29,304 nt of DNA from JAPKZH01 sp964537875. Lineage in GTDB: Bacteria > Acidobacteriota > Aminicenantia > Aminicenantales > UBA4085. Both the position numbers and the translations under genes were made by a program. Every line of letters starts with the position of its first letter. The first letter of the stretch is position 1. Shown here one piece after another: positions 21,943-29,304 of this stretch. The stretch spans positions 1 through 29,304 of the forward strand of contig CAZIDN010000046.1 of NCBI GenBank assembly GCA_964537875.1. Reading direction: 5' to 3'. Below the pieces are notes generated by a model that saw only the letters and a program-made list of their open reading frames with translations, made no database searches and had not been told where the DNA came from.

Positions 21943-23321
21943 AACGACGGACCCGCTTCGTTCTCTTTTCGTGCTCTATTGCGGCGACATGCGCCGCCAT
22001 GATTATTCTCGTGGGAACACCAGAAAGGACGCCTGAAGACGCCAGCGTCATCCTGATCGGAATCGATTCTCTGCGCGCCGACCACCTGGGCTGCTATGGA
22101 TATAGCCGAAACACCTCCCCCCATATCGATGAGCTGGCTAAAGACGCCGTCCTCTACAAGGATACAATGTCCCAGGCGCCTTGGACGCTCCCCTCGGTCA
22201 CTTCTTTCCTGACTTCTCTCTATCCCTCCCAACACAAAGTCGGAATCTCCCGCCTGGCCCAGAAGAAATCGCTCGTCACGCTGGCTGAGGTCCTTAAAAA
22301 GTGCGGGTTCAAAACGGCCGCCTTCACGGGCGGAGGTTATGTCTCTAGGATATTTGGGTTCGCTCAGGGATTTATGACCTTTCGAGAGTTCAACCCTGCC
22401 GTTCAGCTCAAAAACGGCCAAGCGATTATCCCTCCGCATGCCTTCCTAAGGGATAGCGAAAAAGTCTTTAGCTCGGCGCAAAATTGGCTGAAGGCCAACG
22501 ACGGACAAAATTTCTTTCTTTTTATCTATACATATGAGCCCCATACTCCGCATTGGCCCCCTCCCGAGTATGATACGTATTTCCCCAACTACAAGGGCTC
22601 CATCACTGGGGATGTTTGGAAAGATATCGGGATCACAGATAAGATCGAGTCTCGCCACAAAGAGCTTTCTCCAGACGACCGCGAACGCCTTATCGCCCTC
22701 TATGATGCGGAAATCCGTTATGCCGACGAATCAATCGGTCGTCTCATCGCCTTTCTTAAAAAAAATCAGCTCTACGATAAAACAATGATTGTTCTAACGG
22801 CCGATCACGGCGAAGAATTCTATGACCACGGTGCCTGGGGACAGGCCCATTCTCTTCACCGAGAACTTCTCCGGGTCCCTCTTCTCATCAAATATCCCGG
22901 CGGACGCCACAAGGGCATCGAGCACGAGCGGCTGGCGCTGTCCATCGACATCATGCCTACTATACTTGATGCCCTGAGGATCGATTTGCCCATTTCGCTA
23001 GAAGGAATCCCTCTTAACAGGAAAGGTAGGAAGCGCTTGGCCTTCAGTCAAAGCACCTCTCCGCGCGCCTTGGCCGTCCGGGATGGGGACATGAAGCTGA
23101 TTATCGATTTCGACAAGGGCCACGCCGAACTGTATGACCTTCGCCTCGACCCAGGGGAAACGCATAACTTGGCCTTTCAGAAGGAGCTCCTCCGTCGTCT
23201 CTTGAAAAATATCTCCAGATACCCAGGGCTCGACCTCTCGGCTCCGCTGCCGTCTATAGATCAGTTCGTGACGGACCAAAGCGTCAGAGAAAAACTCAAA
23301 TCTTTGGGGTATATTCGCTGA
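21939..23321 (+). CDS. Sulfatase-fold enzyme with Thr at the nucleophile position, membrane anchored
   Basis: The 460-residue protein belongs to the alkaline phosphatase/sulfatase superfamily. It has an N-terminal membrane anchor (about 8-26) and metal-binding motifs IGIDSLRADHLGCYGY (Asp43, Asp48), YEPHTPHW (His202, His205) and LTADHGEEFYDHGAWGQAH (Asp289, His290, His304). The sulfatase signature Cys/Ser-x-Pro-x-Arg that is matured to formylglycine is replaced by TLPSV at 83-87. Thr is the nucleophile in phosphoethanolamine and phosphoglycerol transferases of the same superfamily, so a phosphotransferase acting on the glycan or its carrier, or a divergent hydrolase, is as likely as a sulfatase. 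It starts by ATGA overlap with the GT4 gene. Catalysis is uncertain, fold is certain. Confidence 0.8.
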   Translation: MKRRTRFVLFSCSIAATCAAMIILVGTPERTPEDASVILIGIDSLRADHLGCYGYSRNTSPHIDELAKDAVLYKDTMSQAPWTLPSVTSFLTSLYPSQHKVGISRLAQKKSLVTLAEVLKKCGFKTAAFTGGGYVSRIFGFAQGFMTFREFNPAVQLKNGQAIIPPHAFLRDSEKVFSSAQNWLKANDGQNFFLFIYTYEPHTPHWPPPEYDTYFPNYKGSITGDVWKDIGITDKIESRHKELSPDDRERLIALYDAEIRYADESIGRLIAFLKKNQLYDKTMIVLTADHGEEFYDHGAWGQAHSLHRELLRVPLLIKYPGGRHKGIEHERLALSIDIMPTILDALRIDLPISLEGIPLNRKGRKRLAFSQSTSPRALAVRDGDMKLIIDFDKGHAELYDLRLDPGETHNLAFQKELLRRLLKNISRYPGLDLSAPLPSIDQFVTDQSVREKLKSLGYIR

Positions 23322-23465
23322 GGTAGCCATCGACCCACCGCTAGAGCTTGAGAAGTACGAAAAGCGGGAGTTCCCGATGCCAAGAGCTTCTCGGATGGCC
23401 GAGTGATCATGAAGATCCTTAGAGCTTGAACTAGTCTGCTTCATGTACGACCAGAAAAAACATCT

Positions 23466-23494
23466 TTGAAATTTCCATAGTTTTCCTGTAATAT
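23466..23494 (+). promoter_or_regulatory. Candidate promoter for the Wzz-like gene
   Basis: TTGAAA (23466-23471) and TAATAT (23489-23494) are separated by 17 bases; five and four of six positions match the sigma-70 consensus. It lies in the 208-base gap before the chain-length gene. The gap also holds a possible double stem (CATCG 23328-23332 with CGATG 23375-23379; CCGCT 23338-23342 with AGCGG 23363-23367) and three copies of AGAGCTT (23343, 23383, 23421). Confidence 0.45.
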
Positions 23495-23529
23495 ATTTCA
23501 TCCGCCAAAAGAAGGAGCTTACGCGTCTC

Positions 23530-24636
23530 ATGAAGCCGACCACTGTCGCGATTGAAGACCTCACGATCAACGATTATTTTCAGGTTCTCTGGAAGCGCAA
23601 ATGGCAGATTCTCATCCCCACACTCTTTATTGCGGGCGCCCTTGGCATTCTATGTCTGTTTCTTCCCAAAACGTGGCAGGTTGATGCTATCCTCCAACCT
23701 AGCAAGTTTTTTATTAAGACCCAACAAGGGCAATTCGAGGAAGTCATCCTCGTCCCTCCCAAGCAGATCGTCAGTCAAATCAATGAAGGCGCCTATCGCA
23801 CCTTTTTGGCTGCGAGCTTTAATCTAAGCTTAATGAGCTTCCCGCCGCTTCGAGCCGAAATCATCCCCGACACGAACCTGGTCAAGATTTACATTAAGAT
23901 CAAGGATCCCCAGAGAGGCTTAGAGATCCTTCGGACCCTTTACGGCCTCGTCAAGCGGGATTTCGACAGGAAAGTCGATGGCGAAATCAGAAGCACTGAC
24001 ATGTTGATTTCCAAGAACAAAAGCGAGATAGAGCGCACGCAGACCGATATCGACGCCCTGAATGTCGAAAAAAACAGGGTCCGGAAAGAGATCGTTTCGG
24101 CGGAGAACAAACTGAAAATCTCAGAGGAGCGCATCCGAAGCATTCTGGAGGAGAAGAAAGACGTCAAAGGCCGTGTCGAGGAGATCGAGAAGCAACAGTT
24201 ATCGTCCCTCAAAGAAAAGAGCGATTCAATAAACACACTTGGACACCTTCTCTATTCCAATGTCGTTCAGCAGAACCTCCGCTATTACAACGATCTGGAC
24301 GAGAGCCTGAGTCGGGAAAGGATCTCTCAGGAGGACCATCAGTTTAAGATTAAGGACAAGGAGGAAGAGCTAAAAAAGCTCGATATCCAGATCGAAAAGA
24401 CCAGGAAGGAAATCGAGATCATTGAGAAAGACAACCAGATCTTAAACGAGCAAAAGATGCGCCTGGATTACGTCCAGCTCATTAAAGAACCGACGAGCTC
24501 GCCCCGGCCGGTGTCGCCGAAGACGTCCCTGACCATCCTCCTCAGCCTGGTCTTGGGGTGCGTCGTCTTCGGGATGCTGGCGTTTTTTATGGAATACCTG
24601 AAATCCCGAAAGGCTACTTCGCCCCACGCCACATGA
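23530..24636 (+). CDS. Wzz-type polysaccharide chain-length determinant / co-polymerase
   Basis: This 368-residue protein has a cytoplasmic N-terminus (INDYFQVLWKRKWQI, typical of Wzz domains), a first membrane helix at about 28-48 and a periplasmic region whose middle (about 150-320) is an extended Glu/Lys coiled coil. A Pro-rich stretch (PTSSPRPVSPK) precedes the second membrane helix (about 338-360) and a short tail. There is no C-terminal tyrosine kinase domain. It should set chain length of a Wzy-made polymer. GGAG is 12 bases before ATG 23530, longer than usual. Its stop overlaps the next gene by ATGA. Confidence 0.85.
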   Translation: MKPTTVAIEDLTINDYFQVLWKRKWQILIPTLFIAGALGILCLFLPKTWQVDAILQPSKFFIKTQQGQFEEVILVPPKQIVSQINEGAYRTFLAASFNLSLMSFPPLRAEIIPDTNLVKIYIKIKDPQRGLEILRTLYGLVKRDFDRKVDGEIRSTDMLISKNKSEIERTQTDIDALNVEKNRVRKEIVSAENKLKISEERIRSILEEKKDVKGRVEEIEKQQLSSLKEKSDSINTLGHLLYSNVVQQNLRYYNDLDESLSRERISQEDHQFKIKDKEEELKKLDIQIEKTRKEIEIIEKDNQILNEQKMRLDYVQLIKEPTSSPRPVSPKTSLTILLSLVLGCVVFGMLAFFMEYLKSRKATSPHAT

Positions 24637-26048
24637 CGCTGCCCGTCAGAACAAGGATGCGGGGGAGGACCGTGCATCCCGCCCGCTTTGGAGCAACGCC
24701 GATGCGTCGCCGACGCCGCTGTCCTTTTTTTGAGAGCCCCTTTGAATCTGACATCCCGTCCGCCATTCTCCTTGTCCCCCTGTGGTGGATCCTAGGGGTA
24801 ACGAACATCATTTTCCATGTCTTATCAGTCTTTCTCCTCCTCAAGCTTTTGCTCCAGAAATCGAAAACGCGAGACCGTCTCGTTCTTCCCGCGTACCTCT
24901 TCTTCCTCCTCGTGTTTGTGACGATATTCGTCATGGCCATTTTTTTCAATCTTCAGGGAATTCCAACAATCCGCCTGTTTGCGACCGGCTATAACCTAAG
25001 CTTCTGGCTCATAGCCCTAATTCTCTTTACAGTCATCCACAACACCGCCCGGATGTCGCATTTTTTCCCCCTCATGAGGGGCTTCGTCGCCCTCGGCGTG
25101 ATGAACGGCGTCCTGTCCATCGTCGGTACGATTCTCTGGTGGCTCGACCGGCGGGACATCGTGATCCAGAGCCTCCTGGGGTTAGCCATCAAAGCCGACA
25201 GGATCCCTTCGAACATGCCTTTGATCCAATATTTTTTTCGGCTCCGCGTCGTGACCACAGACTGGGTCTTCAATAAATCCGTGCCCCGGTCGTTCGGGTT
25301 CAATCCTTATCCCACGGCTTTGGGCCTGATGATGCTATTCTCCATCTCCATGACACTCGGCTATTATTTCATCACGAAGCGTAAGAGATTGCTCGTAGCC
25401 CTTTTAATCCAGCTGATCCCGCTGACCCTCTCGTTCTCTCGCGCGGCAGTCTTGGGTCTCGTCACAGGGATCGTCGCTGTCTATACGCTCCAGAATATCG
25501 GAAAACTGGCATTTGTCATGAAATTCGCGGCGATTGCCGGCCTGCTGGTCGTGATTAGTCTCAATGTTTCCTTACGCAGGGTCGCTGAAGGGATCGATCA
25601 ATTCCGGGCGGAGAGCACATCCTTCCGAATGAACATGTACGAGCGGACGTTCGAAGAAGCCCTCAAAAAGCCTTTCATCGGATATGGGTTCAAGCCTCTC
25701 GAAAAGGACGTGCCCTTCCCTATGGCCTCCCATTCGTCCTACGTCGGTGTTATCTACCGGGCCGGCTTTCTAGGTTTCGGTGCGTTCATTTTATTCTTTG
25801 CTTCCATCCTATTTAGCTGGTGGAAGCAAAAATCCCATGTGATGGGCGACCTAACGCGTCGGACATTCTGGTTCTGGGGAGGCGTCTGTATTCTAGGGGG
25901 CCTCGTCTGGATGATGACGGAGGACTTGGACGCACCCGTCCTCCTCGCCTTCCTGTTCTTCGTAATTATTGGGTACGCGTGCTCTTTGAAGCACATCTCA
26001 CCGGAAGATGGCTCCGGGTCGTCGGATCGCGCGGTCCTACTGCCCTAG
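24633..26048 (+). CDS. O-antigen polymerase/ligase-like membrane protein (Wzy/WaaL type)
   Basis: The 471-residue protein has about eleven membrane segments and a larger periplasmic loop in the C-terminal half containing FGFNPYPTALGLM and SFSRAAVLGLVTG. After the loop IGYGFKPLEKDVPFPMASHS, SSYVGVIYRAGFLGFG matches the conserved His/Asn-x-Tyr...Glu/Ala-Gly pattern of Wzy_C proteins. It probably polymerises or transfers lipid-linked oligosaccharide units. The first ATG (24633) overlaps the Wzz stop; internal ATGs at 24657 or 24702 are possible because the first 45 residues are basic and unconserved-looking. Last gene of the locus, followed after 77 bases by a convergent gene with no clear terminator between. 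Confidence 0.78.
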   Translation: MTLPVRTRMRGRTVHPARFGATPMRRRRRCPFFESPFESDIPSAILLVPLWWILGVTNIIFHVLSVFLLLKLLLQKSKTRDRLVLPAYLFFLLVFVTIFVMAIFFNLQGIPTIRLFATGYNLSFWLIALILFTVIHNTARMSHFFPLMRGFVALGVMNGVLSIVGTILWWLDRRDIVIQSLLGLAIKADRIPSNMPLIQYFFRLRVVTTDWVFNKSVPRSFGFNPYPTALGLMMLFSISMTLGYYFITKRKRLLVALLIQLIPLTLSFSRAAVLGLVTGIVAVYTLQNIGKLAFVMKFAAIAGLLVVISLNVSLRRVAEGIDQFRAESTSFRMNMYERTFEEALKKPFIGYGFKPLEKDVPFPMASHSSYVGVIYRAGFLGFGAFILFFASILFSWWKQKSHVMGDLTRRTFWFWGGVCILGGLVWMMTEDLDAPVLLAFLFFVIIGYACSLKHISPEDGSGSSDRAVLLP

Positions 26049-26125
26049 GACTAGGGCAGGCTTTTCCAATCACGCGCGCTATTTGTGGGATGGCCAGCCA
26101 GGCCTATTTGCACCCCGCTGGAGAC

Positions 26126-29104
26126 TTAAAATTCCGTAGACGCTAGGGCGACCGGGGACGGTGTTGCGCCGTCCATGATTTTCCAGGTGGACCAAGTTCC
26201 CGACGCCGTCATGGCGTTCCACCAGATCTTCGTTTCAGATTCGCCCTTGACTACCCAATAGATACGATTATTATAGGTATCGATTGCCGGTCCAACATCG
26301 GTGTAACCCGGGACCCAAGCCCAGGACGTCCAGAGCTCGGAAGTATTCATCGCCCGATAATACAACTTGTTGTCCGTACCTTGGACGGCGATATAAAGCT
26401 GATTATTAAACGTCGTCATCGCTGACGGCGACGGGGATAGGCCGCCCAATAGCTGCCACGTCGCCCAAACGCCGGAGGGGTCCATTTTGTTCCACCAAAT
26501 CTTGTAATCAACCGAGTCCTTGACGATCAAGTAAAGCTTGCCGTTGAACGATTCGACCGCCGGTGAAGCATCGGTCATGCCGCCAGGGACCGCTTGCCAG
26601 GGGCTGAAGATCTCGGCGCTATTCATAGAGCGGACATAAATCTTGTTATCAGTCCCGCGGACGGCAATATAGAGTTGGCTGTTGAAGAGCGCTACGGCCG
26701 GAGAGCCGGATGTCGCGCCATCCATCGTCTTCCAGGTCGACCAGGTACCGGCGGAGTCCATTCGGTTCCAATAAATCCTGGCATCGTTGTCGCTTTTAAC
26801 CATGAGATAAACCTTGCCGTTGAAATACATGGCTGCCGGCGCGTGACTGGACTTCCCCGTGAGCTTCAGCCAGGTACTAATGTTCTCCGATTTGTCCATA
26901 TATCGCCCATAAAGATAGTTGTCCGTTCCCCGGACGAAGGTCCACTCCTTCTGAGACGTCCCGATATTCAAGGTGACGGGACGCGTCGTGCTGCCGCTGT
27001 CGTTCGTCGTATTAGTGAAAGCGATAGTGTCCATGGCCGTCCCCACGGGCAGGGCATTCGCATTGCTGTTAATCCAGACAATCACAGTTGTCGTCGCCCA
27101 GGGGGCCAGGGTGCCGCTGCCGCTCGACAGGGTGACCCAGCCCTGCGTCTTTGTAGCCGTCCAGTTAAGCGAAGCTCCTCCCGTGTTTTGGAGCGTGTAA
27201 GTCATGCTGGCAGGCATGAAGGGTCCTCCCGGAAGACCCGTTGATTCCAAACCGCCGGGCGGAGTCACTGTCAACGTCGCCGGCAAAGACGTTGCGATGA
27301 TAATTACGGGGCACGTCCCGGTGGCGCCAAGGTTGTCCGTCACTGTCAGCCGGGCTGTATAGATTCCCGCACCGGCATAAGTATGCTGGACGTTAGAACC
27401 CGTTCCCGCCGTCCCATCGCCAAAGGTCCAAGAATACGAAACGATCGTCCCGTCCGTGTCGTAGGACCCAGAGCCGTCGAAGGAGACCAGCAGGGGTGAC
27501 GGTCCCGACTGAGGGGTCGCGCTCACAATAGCTATGGGGACGGCATTGACGCCGTTATAGGTGTAATCCACCCAAGCGTAGACCTGCTGATTGCCATCCG
27601 CCGTCTGCGGAACGTTGGCCGCCCAGACCTCCGTGGGGAGGGGCGTCGTCAGGTCGATAAGTTTATAGCTTTTCAGCGTGGCGATGTTTCCGCTGGCATT
27701 GTCGTACATGCCCAAATGGTAGCGTTTCAACACGCCCGCCGTCGGCAGGATGTCTGTGAAGTCTAGGACAAACGTGCCGTCGCAAGCGTTGCTAGATCCG
27801 TCGAAGGCATAGGCGCCGCCCTGATTGATCAGAGCGCCCGGCGTCCAGGCCGTCGTCGGCGTCGTCTGGCTAGTCGCTGACGTACCGAGGCTCATCCGCA
27901 TCTCATTTCGGGCGGCATGGTTCACCGTGAACTGGGCGATCACCTTGGGGGCGTAATTGCCGGACGCCGTTAGGTGATACATGCGGTCGCTCTGAAGGGC
28001 GGCGATACGGCCATCGCTCGGCGCGCCCGGTACTTGCGACGTAGACCGCAGGGCGTCATAGGCGAGCCATGTATAGCCGCCGTCCTTCCAAAATGCGCCC
28101 CAGGAATTGGCGATTCTCAGGGCGCCCTTCTCTCCGCTGTCGACGATCCCGTTGCTGTTGATGTCCACCCAGATGGCATCGTTGAAGCCGACACAGGTCA
28201 TGGCGTGGGAACCATTGGCCCCATTAAGCCAGTAGCAGATGTCTTTCCCGACGTAAGCGTTATCCTCTGTCGTGAGTGGATCGTCGCTGATGGTTTTGAA
28301 TTGCCAAGAGCTGATATAGGTTCCGATAACGAGGATATAGCCGTTGGCCAAGAGGTCTTTAACCTGCTGCAAGCCAGTTACGCTGACGTTGCTAATATAT
28401 TGGACGGGATTTGTCCGATAGGACAGGGCATTCCTCCAGGCGGTTGTGCTGAGGCACCAAGCTGTGAAATTGTCATCGTAAGGGAATTCCGCCCATGTCG
28501 GCGCCCCATGCTTCCTGATTACGTCGTAGTTATCGGAGAAGTAGCTCCCCCCGTTCGCCCCGTTATTAATGAAGTTGTACGTCCATTTGGGTGAGAAATG
28601 GTAACCATGACCTCCCGTCTTGGCTTGCCAACCACGAAGAAAGGCGAATAAATGGGTCATTTGGTAATATGTGATATTGAAGGAGGCACAGGAATTGAGC
28701 GATCCCTGGGTATCGATGGGAGGAAAATACGGGAGGACGCTATTATCTACGCTCATAAGTGCCGTCGAGATCGGCTCGCCGGGTGAGGCAGGCGGGGTCG
28801 TTTCACCGATCTCAATCTCTGTCTCCTCGCCCAAGGGGACGGCCAGGCGGGGGTCAAAGGGGCCGAGGCCCTTTTTAAGCCGTGCCTCATTGACCCGCTC
28901 CAACGCCAGCCTGTTGAATTTGATTTTTTTTACCCGCGGCCACGTCGTCCGGATGAGCTGCTCCTGTTCGGGGGTGTTAGGAAGCAAGCCGGTGGCATAA
29001 GTGGCCTGATTTTCGCCATCTATGCCGCCCGGGGCGGCCAGAACAAGAAGAAAGATAATTATCCAGAGAAAAAGAGCCTCTCGGTTTATCGCTCTGCTCC
29101 TCAT
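26126..29104 (-). CDS. Secreted multidomain papain-family (C1) protease with PKD and beta-propeller modules
   Basis: The 992-residue protein starts at ATG 29104 with GGAGGT six bases upstream. Order of parts: signal sequence (about 1-29), propeptide-like region to about 120, papain domain with QGSLNSCASF (Gln133, Cys139), NGSHAMTCVGFND (His300) and IANSWG (Asn333), all catalytic residues present, then a beta-rich region to about 510. A PKD domain (about 522-605, YSWTFGDGTAGTGS...VQHTYAGAG) and an Ig-like/BACON-like domain (about 608-714) follow, and last six propeller blades of about 46 residues (718-990). An EF-hand-like loop, DINSNGIVDSGE (314-325), lies between the catalytic His and Asn. 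It is probably an extracellular or surface protease with adhesion or carbohydrate-binding modules. It stands alone, convergent with the polysaccharide locus. Confidence 0.9.
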   Translation of the reverse strand: MRSRAINREALFLWIIIFLLVLAAPGGIDGENQATYATGLLPNTPEQEQLIRTTWPRVKKIKFNRLALERVNEARLKKGLGPFDPRLAVPLGEETEIEIGETTPPASPGEPISTALMSVDNSVLPYFPPIDTQGSLNSCASFNITYYQMTHLFAFLRGWQAKTGGHGYHFSPKWTYNFINNGANGGSYFSDNYDVIRKHGAPTWAEFPYDDNFTAWCLSTTAWRNALSYRTNPVQYISNVSVTGLQQVKDLLANGYILVIGTYISSWQFKTISDDPLTTEDNAYVGKDICYWLNGANGSHAMTCVGFNDAIWVDINSNGIVDSGEKGALRIANSWGAFWKDGGYTWLAYDALRSTSQVPGAPSDGRIAALQSDRMYHLTASGNYAPKVIAQFTVNHAARNEMRMSLGTSATSQTTPTTAWTPGALINQGGAYAFDGSSNACDGTFVLDFTDILPTAGVLKRYHLGMYDNASGNIATLKSYKLIDLTTPLPTEVWAANVPQTADGNQQVYAWVDYTYNGVNAVPIAIVSATPQSGPSPLLVSFDGSGSYDTDGTIVSYSWTFGDGTAGTGSNVQHTYAGAGIYTARLTVTDNLGATGTCPVIIIATSLPATLTVTPPGGLESTGLPGGPFMPASMTYTLQNTGGASLNWTATKTQGWVTLSSGSGTLAPWATTTVIVWINSNANALPVGTAMDTIAFTNTTNDSGSTTRPVTLNIGTSQKEWTFVRGTDNYLYGRYMDKSENISTWLKLTGKSSHAPAAMYFNGKVYLMVKSDNDARIYWNRMDSAGTWSTWKTMDGATSGSPAVALFNSQLYIAVRGTDNKIYVRSMNSAEIFSPWQAVPGGMTDASPAVESFNGKLYLIVKDSVDYKIWWNKMDPSGVWATWQLLGGLSPSPSAMTTFNNQLYIAVQGTDNKLYYRAMNTSELWTSWAWVPGYTDVGPAIDTYNNRIYWVVKGESETKIWWNAMTASGTWSTWKIMDGATPSPVALASTEF

Positions 29105-29205
29105 GGCCCCACCTCCTTAATGCCTAGAATCTGTGCGGAAATAATCTGCTTAATCGGGTTTCGCTTTTCTTGCCCTTTGATCAGCAACCTAAAAAATTAC
29201 TCCCT

Positions 29206-29304
29206 TTTTAATATCAACGCAATAATTAAAATGACATCCCCGTTCGGGCGGCGCTTAGGCCGCCCGTAGCCCCCGGGCCCCGGGGAACCAGTCCCGTCGG
29301 TTCC
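29206..29304. repeat. Palindromic intergenic element, copy 2, truncated by window edge
   Basis: The 99 bases from TTTTAATATCAACGCAATA to the end of the window match the left half of the element at 5737-5937 without gaps, with seven substitutions (positions 20, 26, 35, 36, 40, 52 and 71 of the element). The left boundary falls at the same base in both copies, which defines the element end. It lies about 100 bases upstream of the divergently read protease gene. The right half is outside the window. Confidence 0.85.

Overview
This is a chromosomal window of moderately high GC content. The mix of gene families suggests an uncultured anaerobic, carbohydrate-degrading bacterium of the Acidobacteriota/Aminicenantes type: long BNR/VPS10-type secreted proteins, an FucI-type isomerase used in an arabinose operon, a secreted GH127 glycosidase and Tat-exported sugar-isomerase-like proteins. 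That assignment is inferred from gene content only; the window has no rRNA, tRNA or other marker. No tRNA, rRNA, CRISPR array or transposase was seen.

Left part (1-1700): the N-terminal part of a secreted protein on the minus strand runs off the left edge. It is followed by a small plus-strand island with a nucleotidyltransferase that may be translated leaderless, a 72-residue overlapping partner, and a 25-codon stump of a PIN-domain toxin. Next (1709-5600, minus strand) comes a tight operon in the order araB, araD, L-fucose/L-arabinose isomerase family gene. Its promoter region carries a 17-bp perfect-arm palindrome. A 201-bp palindromic intergenic element (5737-5937) separates this operon from a large secreted BNR/sortilin-like protein. 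A second copy of the element enters at the right edge of the window.

Middle (8869-15555, plus strand): a GT-C type membrane glycosyltransferase, a secreted GH127 beta-L-arabinofuranosidase, and a compact three-gene unit made of a processive GT2 synthase, a small membrane protein and a TPR/beta-barrel outer membrane protein. The three-gene unit looks like a minimal synthase-dependent exopolysaccharide export system. The GT-C and GH127 genes are each preceded by a similar, apparently structured non-coding leader. Together, GH127 and the ara operon make a plausible route from extracellular beta-arabinofuranosides to xylulose 5-phosphate.

Right part: a Tat-exported protein with a sugar-isomerase fold (minus strand, 15699-17261), the decayed C-terminus of an M14 carboxypeptidase-like protein interrupted by an amber codon, and then a second polysaccharide locus (18241-26048, plus strand). 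That locus contains a Wzx-like flippase, a methyltransferase, a GT4, a sulfatase-fold enzyme with Thr at the nucleophile position, a Wzz-like coiled-coil chain-length protein and a Wzy/ligase-like membrane protein; most of its genes overlap by ATGA. The window ends with a convergent 992-residue secreted papain-family protease carrying PKD, Ig-like and beta-propeller modules.
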